From positions 47,546,228 to 47,610,227 of the forward strand of contig OX457029.1 in NCBI GenBank assembly GCA_949752745.1: a DNA stretch of 64,000 nt. The letters are read 5' to 3'. The first letter of the stretch is position 1. Every line of letters begins with the position of its first letter. Made by a program: the position numbers and the translations under genes. This stretch comes from Protula sp. h YS-2021. Lineage: Eukaryota; Annelida; Polychaeta; Sabellida; Serpulidae. Below, in pieces: positions 1 through 12,407 of the stretch. The notes below the pieces were generated by a model, which did no database searches, was not told the DNA's origin, and saw nothing but the letters and a program-made list of their open reading frames with translations.

Positions 1-3000
1 CGAAAGAACGTCTAACTGCCACCGTTGGATAAACGTCGATAATCGTCGAATCCACTTTGCAAAAAGATTGCAAACGGAAGTGGAAACATCTATGTTGCAA
101 GAGAAATCGGCATTATTTGGTGACTCCCTTTTAGAGGAAGACAATGAAGCTTGTTTTTGTTTGAAAACGTTGCATGTTTGTATCTGATATTCATTGAATT
201 ATTTTCCTTAGTGATATTGTAACACAAATTTATCTAAACCTGTATGATCTTAACTTGCTTACATTTACAAAAATTGGAAATATCCCCGAGTTTTATCCCC
301 CACAGTGCATACTTTAATATGGCTGTACAAAATACCCCCACCCCACTCCCATCCCGCCAAAAAAGACGTTGAGTAGACGTTTGTGTATGGTCCGACCAAA
401 CAAATTCGATGGTGTAGTTTGGTCGTGTTGATGTCACAACCGCAAATCGACGTTGAATTGCCTTGGTATGTTTTCTATTAATATTTGAGGTGTGAATATT
501 GTTTAAATTAATCTTCAACAAATTATGAAGTGCTCTCATTTAAAGTTCAGTCTGCGATGGGCCTACCCTGCAGACATGTATCACCACGCAGTCAAAATAA
601 GAGTTTCAGATTTTATTCAAATGGTGTGATATGGCGACACTGTGTCATGAAAAAGAGACCTAAAAAATTAGCGATCAAAGTCATGGGGATATGTATATCT
701 TGCTAAGAGATGTATTCGATTACTAATTGTGCTGATGTGCGTTCTGTGAAGTTTTATTCCTCATGTCATCACCTCTTATCTATGAGAGTTTTATTTACGT
801 TTTCACCAGTATTCAAAAATAGTTTTTCACTGTGTTTATTTTTGTTTGTTGTTTTGCCAAAATTTACTGAAACGACAAGGTAAGGTTTCCCTTAAAAAAA
901 AAAAGAATAGCTGAACAAGAAAAATTTGGAACCATTGAAAACTTTCGTACTTTAGTAGCAAAATACTGTCGATAAAAAATGCAGCACGAAGTCTTTTCTT
1001 TTTGTCTCTCGCTAATCCCCGACTTAGCAAAGTGGAAATAGTGAAAGATTTGTTGAAGAAAAATACTCTGTATGGTTGTGCGAGTGCGCGTGGGAAAATC
1101 GTCCTCTGCTGCTTAAATAATGCTCTGTTTTACATGGAAACGATTTGCCATTCTTTTTTGTTAAATGTCAAATCTTCAAAGAAACTAACCTTGCTTTATC
1201 TGCTAAGATGCGGCGTTTTAGAAGAATATCAGTTCCTCAGCAACTGCTTCCAAAAACTTGCCACTGGATGTAATTTCAATGATGAAAAATATATTGCAAG
1301 AAAATTACAAAAAAAGTTGCTGCTTTGCCGCTAAGTATGCCCAGGTGTTGTGGAAGTCCCTATGAACAGCAAGACTTCAAAGAAAGTGGGTTGATTTTCT
1401 AATATTAAATCTTTTGAGCCCATTCAAGCGGCAGCAATGCTCAGTTATTGTCGCCCCTTATAGAGGACAATAAACCCTATTGTTTGCACATTTATCAATT
1501 TCAAAAGGTGATCAAGACTGGCCATAAAAGAAATTACTTTTTTCAACCTATTCCAGGCCCAACTTCTTTTTGTTTTTGAAGCTGAGCCACACTCAAAAAC
1601 CAACTTTCACGACACTCACATATAACAACAAGCAGTTGATTTCCCAAATTAAATGATCACCTTCGCCAAAAACAGTTGATAAGAACTGCAGCTATCTGCT
1701 TGGCCGACCCTTCCCACTGCCTCTGTTCGGTCGATCTCACTGCTTTGTGCTTTGTCCAATCTGTCCATCCCACTACATCTGTGCTTAGTCTGGTCTGGCC
1801 CATCCCACTGCCTCTGTGGTTAGCCGATCCATCCCATTGCTCATTGCTGCACTGGTCGATCCACCCCAGTGTACCGATTTCAGATTACTGCCCTTAAATA
1901 TCCTCCCCCCCCCCCGCGAATCTGAAATCGATTTCAAGTTACACGCCCCCCCCCCCCCTCGGGTGCTTATTCCTATCGACCTGTCCAACTGCCCCTATTA
2001 TTATTACTTTCGTTATTACTTTTATTATTATTGTTATTATTATTTGGTTGCAATTTTCTTCAAAGTATAAACTTGTTTACCGTTTTGTCTCAGTTTAAAA
2101 CATGTTGAAATGGCAGGGCAAATTGACGGGTATTTGATGCATATAGCTTTATCGGTCCTTGATGTTACGTGTCATATGACTATCTTTTAAGGGGGAAAAG
2201 TAAACATAAAAAACAGCAATATGTGAATATGGTATTTTTGTTGTTAGTTTTTCTTAATTACCTTTCGATCGATCAGAAACTTCTGAATATCTCAGACAAA
2301 TTTAATATTTTACATAAGACATTTTCAAAACTGTAAGATAATTTCAAAAACAAGATTTTAAAAGCAAGAATTGTTCGTTGCATTTATTTGATCACTTCTA
2401 TTTCATTTATCCAAAACAGTGTCACCATATTTCCACCAGAAACAAGTCATCACCTCAACTGATCCCATGCACATTTTCTTGCCTTCCAGTCCACGCCCCC
2501 TCATGAATTTCTCATTTTCTCAAGACGCTTCTTTAACAACAGTTTCTTCACTCTGACAGTGCGAATGTCCATTAATATTCACTTTATTTTCGCGCTTGTA
2601 TTGTTAGCAAGTCAGAGGTTTTTATTTTCCTTTTCAAGCAGTGTCCGCCTGTTTTTTTTCAAAGGGGTATTAAGGATATCCTTAATATCTTTTCCTTTTT
2701 CTAAGATTAATTACAAGGCATTAACACGTAACTGCAGGGCAAAGAAATGAGTTTGTATTTACATTTCACATAGAAATTATTAAGGTGAAGCAGTATATCC
2801 CCATTTAGTGACACAAATTAGCTATAATTTCGCCGGTATTCTTTAGATCATACCGAATTGGATTTAAATGATATCTAAGAATGTCGAGAACACATTTGCT
2901 GTGAGAAAAACTGAAAAACATTCTTTGTTATAATTCTCTGATTTTCACTTCCACTTATTTCTATTAAGAGACCTGGTACACATATTGTACTGAAAACTGA

Positions 3001-4389
3001 AAATCCCAAACGATATAAAAGATAGAGGATTCTAGGTTGCATGTCACAGAATCTGGAGTGGTTGAATTTCTATTGAATGGCTTGCAAGTAGATATATTTC
3101 CCTGTACGTACATATTCATCTCTGCAAGCTTATACATCCCTTTATTGGACTTCTTCACTACATATTCTAACAATCCGGGGTGTTTACGACGATGTTTCGC
3201 TTTCCAATTTCCTGTTGATTTCTTGTAGCCGGTGAAAAAGCAGCTACCATTTTGCCACCAAAATTTACGAAGTATCATCTGCAGAATTTTAAATTGTGAC
3301 TGTTACTGTGAGCACTGCCTGTAAGAACAGTGTCACCGAGATCGCAACACATAACCTAAATACAAAACACATTAGAGGATGTAAGGCTAATGAAAATCAG
3401 CTGAAATATGGAAATCAGAAAGGATCTTAGCACGCGTATAAATTACTCCTTCCAGTTTTGTTTTGGAGATAAACACAACGCTATTGGAACAATTTTTGTC
3501 AATCGGTTTTTTTTTTTTTTTTTTTGTAAAACATTTGACTATTGGTATTTTTGGTATTTGGACACCGAAATTCACAGATTTTGATTCATAATAAACCGAA
3601 CTGGCATTTATGTGTTTCAAAGAATTCTGTGGAAGGTCAAATGAAGCTCATTAATTTCTATTGTGACTGAATCATAACGGTTTTAAAGCATAAATATGGT
3701 TCAATAATGCACCCAATTAGTACAGCTAATAAAGTGAAAGGGCATTTTTGGAGCGGTTCGCGTCTTGTTCTTTATTGCATTGTACAAAGAGAACAACTTC
3801 ATTAAAAAAAACAAAAACCAAAAAAAAAACAAACAAAACAAAACAAACAAAAAAACAAAACAAACACAAAACCAAACAAAGTAAAACAACAGATGACATA
3901 ACACTTCTAAGATCGATTATCAAGAAAAAAAGAACAAGAGAGAGTCAGAAATAAGGACCAAAGCTGAAGCATTTATCGCAAAAGTTTTCAGCAAGCCTGG
4001 AAACTTTAAGGCATTTCATTCACCTTTCAGATTATAATTTTTAAAAGCTAAGACTTCACTGAATTTTACTGAAACATCCAAGTTATTCACACTTGATTTT
4101 GGGAACCTCGTTTCCAACTGGGAATAAGTTTTTTACTTATTCTGGAAAATTCTACCTTATTTTCTTCTTTTTTCCGTTGGATCGTTTCCAAAAATTCCTA
4201 CACTATTTAACACAGCACAACTAGTTTTTGCACACATATAGAGTATGACGAGGTCTCGCTAAATCAAATTTTTCTTATCTGAACACTCGAAGTGAAGTCG
4301 AATTATTTTTTACAAAATGGTTTCCAGAAAACTCCTCCTAGCCGGAACAGCATCAAATTTGGTATACTTATAGATAAAGGTAAGACCTC
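1..4389. other. Gene-free stretch
   Basis: I find no coding exon with recognisable protein similarity here. The ORFs are short and of random character. Visible structure is low-complexity only: imperfect ~40 bp repeats built on 'ccatcccactgcctctg' around 1690-1850, two poly-C tracts near 1907 and 1947 flanked by a small inverted pair (gatttcagatta / gaatctgaaatc), a T-run near 3508-3525, and an A/C-rich tract at about 3804-3890. Confidence 0.6.
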
Positions 4390-4399
4390 GATGAAACCG

Positions 4400-4900
4400 T
4401 AAATATGTTTGACCTTGACCCAAAGGTCAAGGTCAAAGTGGGGTCAAAATGTCTTAAACGCATAGTTATCACCAGAAAATGGTCAGAAAAAACGCTCAAA
4501 TCGCACTCTAAATACATAAACGATTTGAGTAAGGGGGAACTCCACATCCTGAATCTTGACCTTGAAGGTCAAAGGTCACGTGTCCTCGTGCAACGTTAAG
4601 GATAGGGCGAGTTCTCTTGAAAACGGTTTAAAACAGCAATTATGGGCTCATTTTCGACCCTTTGAGCCTAAGAGACATTACATAAGAGGTACCTCGGTCA
4701 TCTTGACCTTCTCGGTAACGATCGAGGTCAAAACCAGGATGCCGGCCATTATCTCGAATACGGTTATCGATTTTGAGCTCATTTTCGACCTTTTGGACCT
4801 AAATAAGGTTATATAAAGAGGTACCTCGGTTACCTTGAACTTCTCGGTCAAGGTCAAAAACCGAAAGTTGACCGTCATCTCGAAATTGGTTAAAGGTTAA
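4400..4900. repeat. Interspersed repeat rich in TCAAGGTCA / GACCTTGA motifs
   Basis: A block with many copies of TCAAGGTCA or its complement, partly organised as a ~131 bp direct repeat: the stretch 'gctcattttcgacc ... gaggtacctcggt' occurs near 4648 and again near 4780. No coding potential is seen beyond frame accidents. It looks like a dispersed, formerly mobile repeat. TCAAGGTCA is also the monomer site of nuclear receptors of the ERR/FTZ-F1 type, but regulatory use here is speculative. Confidence 0.5.
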
Positions 4901-5896
4901 AAGACTAAAACGATGACAAAGAAGGGGTATCTTGTTGACTGAGCATTTCGGTTATAATGTGACACAAACATTTTATTTTGTGCTTTCTGCAAGTGGGTCA
5001 TTCCACTATCAAGCGCAAATCGGTTTGGTTTACACTTTTACTCAGGATGGGTTAATCAAACCTAGAACTGATGGACTGATATCCCCCGATGGGTGGGCGT
5101 GTAGTTTACCATGCATGTCCAAAATCGCGCGGAAAAAGTGCAATGAAAGCCAGATGACGTCCTCGCAGAGGGCCAGTGTCGTTTTTAACAAGGGCAGGTA
5201 CTTTTATTCCTTACCCCACGCCTTCCACAAAAAAAGGGAAATTATATACAAACGGCAATCCGGAACAAAAAAGGGCAACCAAAAATTATGCACCTACTTC
5301 TCAAGTGTTGGTGCCATTCATTTCTGAGTATGATGTGTAATGTGGTAAACGATGAAAAGGTGTTTTTTTTATTTGAGAGCCCGGGATTAAAGAGATATTC
5401 TGCATTTGGTTAAAAAGAGGGTATTTTTCCAATTTTAAGGGTTACTTTAAGTCATGTACACGCACAGTAACCAGTTTGGAGTTGAATGGAACTACCCCCC
5501 CCCCCCCCCTCTACCTCCAATAATGTTCATGAAAAATCTGAATTATGCATGCGGGGTTGCTTCAACCACGTCCTCTGGTGACCATTTTATGTAATGGGTA
5601 TCAGCTGTTATTGAAGAACGTTATTAATGGATCACAAGGTATCACAGATATAAAGGTAAAATCGCTCAATCGCACAGCGGTTAACTGCATGTTCCAAACC
5701 TTCTTGACGCTCTGTCCCATCTAGAATATACTGGATAAACACATAAACCGAATAAACGCATATTTTTCGGAACTGGCCTATACATTTAACCGCTTTCGAC
5801 AGTGTTATTAAGATTTTTTATAACATGGGGCTTCCGCCGCCGCTGCGAAAATATATAAAACATCACAAAACAAGGGATTTTTTGTCAAAATAAATT
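4901..5896. other. Gene-free stretch downstream of the Tctex1 gene
   Basis: No recognisable exon. A poly-C tract lies at about 5496-5511. The part near 5896 is the expected 3' UTR of the minus-strand gene that ends at 5897. I did not find a canonical AATAAA on the minus strand close to the stop. Confidence 0.5.
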
Positions 5897-6565
5897 CTAA
5901 TCCATATAAACTCCGTGTACCGTAACAACAGCAAACAAAGAATCGTTCTCATATTGTACGCTGGTCCACGAGTCCGTCTCCGTGTTCCACACGCACCGTG
6001 ACGTTGCCTTCAGACACTGTCCTCCCCGCTCGCCGATGATGGCAGTGACGACGAACTTGTAGCGCGGCATATTCAACCCCTTCACCTTGTCCTTCACCAT
6101 GTTGGAGATGGTGCGCGTCAGGTTTGGCGCTGTGTGGCAGTCGTACGTCATGCCGTTGAGGACGTCCTCTAATACACGCTCTGATGCTTTGCGGATTTCT
6201 CTTTCATTGAATTCTTCACCTTGATCTGGATGAGTTTTGTACGTGTTCTGGTAGCGTAGCAGCGGTTTTAAACCAAATCCAGAACGATCCAGAGAGTGGG
6301 TTTTGGAGATCTTTCGATTGGACGAGTGGGAAGTGATGCTATGGCCGTCAGAATTATCCGTATCTCGCATCGCACGTCTCATCACCTGCGAGGCCTGAAT
6401 CATTTTTCGGAATTTTTCTTTCGTTTTAGATGATTCGGATTCGGATTTCGAGATGACTGTGCTCTGTTTAAAAACATTAGAAATATTATCGTAAAATGCA
6501 ACGCTTCTCATTGCAGGGTTTTTTATTTCAACATTACAGGGCGTTGCAATATTTTGGCACAACAT
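5897..6565 (-). CDS. Tctex-type dynein light chain family protein (DYNLT5/TCTEX1D-like)
   Basis: A 222-aa open frame. Its C-terminal half (about residues 110-222) has the Tctex1 fold signature: 'NLTRTISNMVKDKVKG' helix, the strand 'MPRYKFVVTAIIGE', 'RCVWNTETDSWTSVQYEN' and the end 'SLFAVVTVHGVYMD'. Family members are light or intermediate-associated chains of cytoplasmic and axonemal dynein. The closest remembered type is DYNLT5 (TCTEX1D1), which also carries an N-terminal extension. The first ~110 residues are Ser/Lys-rich and probably disordered. The true start is uncertain: the ATG at 6565 lies just after a possible acceptor (ttgtag at about 6588-6593), so upstream exons may exist; an internal ATG at 6511 (MRSVAFYD) is an alternative. 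The family call is firm, the subfamily less so. Confidence 0.8.
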   Translation of the reverse strand: MLCQNIATPCNVEIKNPAMRSVAFYDNISNVFKQSTVISKSESESSKTKEKFRKMIQASQVMRRAMRDTDNSDGHSITSHSSNRKISKTHSLDRSGFGLKPLLRYQNTYKTHPDQGEEFNEREIRKASERVLEDVLNGMTYDCHTAPNLTRTISNMVKDKVKGLNMPRYKFVVTAIIGERGGQCLKATSRCVWNTETDSWTSVQYENDSLFAVVTVHGVYMD

Positions 6566-9050
6566 TTGAGGTAATGCGTAGATGTATCTACAATGTCAGA
6601 AAGAGAATATTTTCAAATCAGGTATTATTTTACCAGCCAGACGCTTTAGGCAATTTCTTCAGAAGTTGTGAAAGAAAAATCTCGGGGGAGTAATCACAGC
6701 ATTCGTACATTTTTTCAAACTCTGTAAAATTTAAAAAGGTTTCTGGAAAAGTAAAAAATAACGAGCGGGAGTTTTTCAAAACAAATTCTGCTACTATCAA
6801 TTAATTTCGAATAAATGTGTATGACCTTACATGCAAAACTCAAGAAATTGAAATATTACAAAGGAAACTAGTCAGAAACTATGCGGCGAACGAATACCCA
6901 AGCCCTCTCATCTTTTTCCAAGGATTTTGAATACATGAGCAAAAGCTTTGGCCCAACGAGACTAGTGCAGGAACCGGCCCTTCATAAAGTGTCCATTTAA
7001 ATGTCATTGCACTCACCTTTCCATCGGAAGCTTTCGGCATGTTGATCACTGTTTTAATGTTACTCTTTCTGAAAGCTGCTTCCACAGTTTTACTGTATCA
7101 CGACTTACTAGCCAACTGCGTGACCATTAAACGTTTGAAGAGATAAACCTATACAGGCCTTTCCACTAAATATTAACTTCAGCCCTTAATAAAACATTGG
7201 CAATTTGTTCCATAAATTTATGTACAAATTTGTTGATTTCTCTTCTTGTTGTAGATAAACAGACAGCAATTCAACATGTCAGACAGTCGCTTTTTCTACA
7301 GACAAATGCTTAACACTAACACAAGTCCGTGTGAGAAAACACACAACCGATCCAGAATGCTTGCATAATCCACAATGGCAATATACAAAGTGTTCAAAGG
7401 CCTTGTTTTCACTCCGTGACTTCTTTAAAACCTCTGTTTGTCTTAATACTTTCTACTTATTTATACAGTGTTAGATAATAGATCTGTACAGTTACGTACA
7501 CGAATTAGACGTTGTCACTGTTAAGAAATGCAGGATTCTTCACGGGTGAAAGGGTTGTATCCATATCTTCGAGCAAACTTGATATTTTAGTCCACAGAGC
7601 AAATCAAAGAAAGCTCTTTGCTGTTTGGCGGATGACGTAGACACCAGCCTGTCCAGGAGGTGTCTACGCTTAGGTCACGGAACGACGTTCGGCAAACAAG
7701 TGACTCCCATTACACATGTACGAGGACAAGATGACAGCTAACCTGGATATCGACTTCTGAAGTCGTCTTGTAACTGGGCAATCATCTCACTAGCAGCCGA
7801 CGCAAATGATCTGAACCATTCTCATGACATCAATTGTTCGTGAAAATACGACAGCTAGTGGGAATCAGGATTTTAGTTGATCCCCCCCTTCCCACCCCCG
7901 CTCCAGACCACAGCATGAGTATGTGATGCTGTATGTTCAACCAAGCCCAAGGATGAGTTGACAGCTATGCTCTTGTAGCTATTTACCACAATCGAATAAT
8001 TTTTTTAGCCCCTCAAACCAAGACTGGACCTCACATTATGGGAAAATCGGTCATTATAATACACGTGAAATCAACTACAGACCAACCTCCGCAAAGGAAA
8101 ACCTCCAAGTGGAAAACAACCGTTAAAAGTCAAACACCATTATTATTCCAGTTCTATCCCTTAATGCTTCTGTTATGAAATTCACCTCTCGTTAGCTAAT
8201 ACCTCTATATGGTGCACACTTTAGTCGGCCCTAAGAAGTGTTTACTTCGCAAAGGTTTCACTGTACCAGTTAGGCTACTCAGTTGAATGGTACAGCGAAT
8301 GAGTGAGAACACTGTCTCGGTTGCTTGTGTCAAATAAGTCAATATTTAGAAGCTATTTAAAACGCTGCAACGGGAGATAAATTTATGCAACTGACTGTTT
8401 ATATAATAGTCAAAAGTATTCTGTTTCACCGCGGGGTTTAGTATTTCAAATAGGCACATTTTGGTGCTTGGAATCTAATTTAAACAAACAGGAACAGGAG
8501 ACCATTTCTACGAGCTAGCCGTATGTGGGTCATGGTGACTGGCAGCAAGGCTTGTTTCTGCGGTTGTCTTAGATTTCGCTGAACGAATTACGTGTAGTTC
8601 ACATTCAAAGAGCGAAGCAGAGTATTGGAACCCATCAAACTGCGCCCTGTACGGATCTGAAGGGGAAACCGATTGGCAATGACGCTTTATCAGATGTTAT
8701 CTGCGTACATTTAAAATACGTCTGAACCGTTGGTGTCACTTCACAATGGACAGAAAGGAACTAATTTTTTTTTTCATTTCAGTCAATTCTGGTTTCTTAA
8801 TTATGGAAAGTAATTTTAAGAATGTATTTATCGATGTCTAAAAATGGTATCACGTTTTAACTTCGTAATTTACTGTTTTGCTTGTTTTCAAACTGCGTTT
8901 TTTAGGCTGCCCTCCACACCATCCGTGTTTTCGTAGCATGCTATCACGTTTTTATTATTCGGTGTCTGATAAGTACAGGCACATTATCCTCGTGGATTTG
9001 TCTCGGCTGATGAGAAATAACCGAGGCAGTGTTACGTACGCTGAGGACGC
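6566..9050. other. Gene-free stretch upstream of the Tctex1 gene
   Basis: No exon with protein similarity. A short minus-strand ATG frame at 7017-7040 (MPKASDGK) ends in a perfect donor (AAG/GTGAGT) but does not join in phase to the Tctex1 frame. The rest appears unique and non-coding. Confidence 0.45.
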
Positions 9051-9059
9051 ACAGTGCCG

Positions 9060-9300
9060 ACCAGGGGGGGGGGGGGACACTGTGGGCCATGGAGAACATT
9101 TCGGGCCGATTGATGGGGAGGGGGCATACCGGGCCGATTTTTTTTTTGGGGGGGGGGGGGGGGACATTCAATCCGATTAGTGGAGGGGGGGCATATCGGG
9201 CCAATTTTTTTTTTTTTCGGGAGAGTGGGGGGGGGGGGGGCACTTCGGGCTTCGGGGAGCATTCGGACCAATTGGGGGGGGGGGGGGTAAATCGGGACTC
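9060..9300. repeat. G-run minisatellite
   Basis: Four or five degenerate ~50-60 bp units of the form G-run, 'gcatatcgggccaat', T-run. The G-runs are mostly longer than 10 bases. The ORFs across it on both strands are proline/glycine artefacts. It can form G-quadruplexes on plus and i-motifs on minus, and its length is likely to be unreliable in an assembly. Confidence 0.8.
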
Positions 9301-10950
9301 TTCGGGCCTCAACATACGTATCTGGAGTATACAGTACAAGCGGGTCACAGCAGAACCGGTTCACTGCTTTATACTAATTAATTGCATGAATCAATTAAAC
9401 GCATAACATGAGAAACGGCCTGTGCTATCAACCGGTTTCGACTTCATGAGAAAACGAACCGTAAGTGCCCCCCCCCCCCCCTTCCTCTCCGCGCATTTCC
9501 CAAAACAAACGGGAGCATTAGCTTCACAGAAAATAGATATATCGTCCAGCAGCTCATTTTTCTACTTATATACCGGATTATTTTTTCTACCCAGGCTTCG
9601 ATAAGGAAACAACGTTGGGTACAGTGGAAACAATTACTTCATTTTGCATTGCCACAATTTTACCCATTGACAGCCCACACAGACGGCCTGACTTACCTGC
9701 GGGAAACGCCAAAGGGATCAAGTGCTCGTAAAAACAACACATTTTCTCTTCAATATAAACATCAATTCCTCCCGCCAGGTGGATTATTTTCTTTTTTTAT
9801 TTGCGCTCTTTTGTCTCGAACCAATCAGTGAATAGCCAGGCAAGCTTGCAATATTCAAAATACACATTTTATGACCTCCAACAGCGAATGCCATACAAGA
9901 GCGGCAAGTCGAAACAGAACCGGTTCGGAAATTAAGAAACTACTGCACATATTTTGGCGGAAGAACTCTCTGTGGAAAACATAAGGGCAAGCTTGATTCT
10001 ATATTAATTGAAAAACACGTCCAATATCTATGTTTTTGTCATAATCGGTTTCAGATTTCTCCATGACAACTACTAACACGTGCTGATTCCAAAAAATTGT
10101 TCCTTCTCTGAATACTTGGCCAATTTCACACCCTTATGGTCTACAAGGGGCGTCCATTCTTGGAGGTACACCCTTTCGATATATATTTGTTTATTCCCAG
10201 TAGCTTCTAGGATGCTCCATGACAAAACTTTAAAAGGAGACAATTCCGTAAAATTTATGTCTGTGGGTGTGCGTACGCACGTATGTGTGCACGCGCAAAT
10301 GCACGCACGTATTTACAAGTCCATGCATAAGTAAATGTCCCTCAGCGAAAAAAAAAAAGAACGTCCCTGTGACAGTCAAACGGACAGGCGACCCACGTCC
10401 ATAACAGTAGGTGAACACCTTTAGCATATACCTGTCCATTCTCCATAGGTTTCACATTGCTCAATGACAAAAGTGTAAGGGTAGTGAATTCCACAAGATC
10501 AGTGTCTGAGAGTGAGCTCACGCACGCACGCCAAGACGCATCCTGTCACGCGAGAACGCAGCAAGCAAACACTATATCGCTCACTCCCACAACCCCTCTC
10601 CCGTATGCGAAATTTCCACTCGTCAAACTCGTTGTTTCTCGTGGACAAATAGTATTCACGTCACGGACTCTACAACTTAGTATTTTACCAAGGAAAAAAG
10701 TTATAAGACAGACCCTTCAAAACAAGTGCTTTACTTTCTGCGAGTACAGATCTTGAAAGTACTTTTCTACAAATTAATTCAACCGGGAACACAAAAATGT
10801 CAAGTTGGTGCAGCAATAAAAACCCTCAGTAATCCTTCACTCAGCTGGCACATCAATAACGGTCGTATAATTTGAACGTGAACCGCCTTTATTTGAGAAC
10901 GTTTTTTTTTATAGAGAATAGCTTATTTTCTGTCTCAACCACTCCTATTA
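9301..10950. other. Gene-free stretch
   Basis: No recognisable exon. A poly-C tract is at about 9469-9481. Around 10260-10330 there is a stretch of alternating CG/CA/TG ('gtgcgtacgcacgtatgtgtgcacgcgcaaatg', broken here only for length) with Z-DNA-like character. Otherwise nothing is supported. Confidence 0.45.
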
Positions 10951-11934
10951 ATTATTGACGAGGATCGTTATGTGTAAAATACAGCAAAAACTACATGAAC
11001 TAGATTGGTCAGTGTTTTTGTTAAAACAAAAACGGATATGTCTCTCCCGCCCCCCAATCAGTCACGTGGAAAAAAATCGCCAAAAATACATTTTTACAGA
11101 AAATGATGAAAAACTTCGCAGTAAACATTTCCACTACATATGTGTTCTTCTTGTCATGTTTCAGCCTAATCCAACAAACTGTTTCGGAGACATCGCAACA
11201 ATTATGGCCAAAAAAGTTAAAATTCAAAAATTAAAAAAATCGCCAAAAATACATTTTCAACGGAAATGAAAAGAAACTTCGCAATAAACATTAACACTAT
11301 ATGCGGGTTATTATTGCCACGTTTCAGCCTAATCCAACAAACTGTTTCAGAGATATTGCAACAATATTTTCAAAAAAGTTAAAAATAAAAAATTTAAAAA
11401 TTCGCCAAAAATACATTTTCAAAGGAAATGAGGAAAAACTTCGCAGTAAACATTTACACGTTTTGTGAGTTCTTCTTGCCAAGTTTCAGCCTAATCCAAC
11501 GAACCGTTTCGGAGATACCGCAACAATATGGCCAAAAAAAGTTGAAAATCAAAAATTTAAAAATTCGCCAAAAATACATTTTCAGCGGAAATGAAGTAAA
11601 ACTTCACAGTAAACATTTGCACTACATGTGTGTTGTTCTTGCAACGTTTCAGCCTAATCCAACCAACAGTTTTGGAGATATAGCCTGCCAAAGAGAAAAA
11701 AATGCACGAAACCTCCCCCCCCCCCCCCCCCCCCATGTTCAAAAATTTGCCAAAAAAAGAATTTTTGAGAAAACGAAAAAAAAATACCACGGGCATCATC
11801 TAGACATGTACCCCAATATGTACGTATGTTTTGAGAAAAATCGACTCATTAATTTCATAAGAACTCACTGCGGACAGACGGACGGACGGACACACCAAAT
11901 GCTATATATGTCTCCCTTAGGGGGAGACATATAA
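10950..11934 (+). mobile_element. Pearl-like (Helentron-type) non-autonomous element
   Basis: Four full and one partial copies of a ~162-bp unit begin at about 11079, 11240, 11403, 11566 and 11749 (each with 'cgccaaaaatacatttt'). They are followed by 'cggacagacggacggacgga' (11871-11893) and a terminal hairpin, tgtctccc-loop-ggggagaca (11909-11931). Core repeats of ~160 bp plus an ACGG-type tract is the described plan of molluscan pearl elements, now grouped with Helentron-derived HINEs. The 5' limit is not clear. No coding capacity. Confidence 0.65.
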
Positions 11935-12407
11935 TTAAAGGTGTGAGAGCGCATCAAAATAATTGGACTTTTAAACCGAGATTTGACATATTCAGGGTTT
12001 GTAATTATGAGAGTTTGTACGTGGGCAAAAAAAAAAGAAGCTCAAAATAAACACCACAATTTTATCTCTACATCTGGCAGTTTCAATTTTACTTTAAACA
12101 GCAGGCCTTACGCGGAGCTACGTCAGCCCCGTAATTTGAACAGAGAAACCAAGAGCACAAAAATACAACACCTGCAACGGATCACGGCACTTGCTAAGCG
12201 AACAGAAGTAAATTTCTTACCACCAAAACCAGGCCTATAGCTTGTAAAGAATACCATAATCCCCCACTATATCGTGGACTTGGAAATTAACCTACACCCC
12301 AGCCATTTCGCAGTAACTGTATAAATGTTTTACGTCCAGATTTTATTTGAGAAAAATAAGTCGTAAATGAAATTTTAACAAAAAGATGGAAGAAAACATT
12401 GCAAATA
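11935..12407. other. Interval between pearl-like element and mrpl17; contains mrpl17 3' UTR
   Basis: No gene of its own. On the minus strand AATAAA (plus 12342-12347) lies about 60 bases downstream of the mrpl17 stop codon and is the likely polyadenylation signal of that gene. Confidence 0.55.

Noticed and set aside
7017..7040. Possible first exon (MPKASDGK with AAG/GTGAGT) of the Tctex1 gene
   Set aside because: Its phase 0 donor does not fit the only visible acceptor near 6588, which needs phase 2.
8944..9406. Proline- and glycine-rich ORFs
   Set aside because: Translation of G/C-runs.
10950..11934. 168-codon and neighbouring ORFs
   Set aside because: They cross the core units and the hairpin tail of a pearl-like element and have no protein-like pattern.
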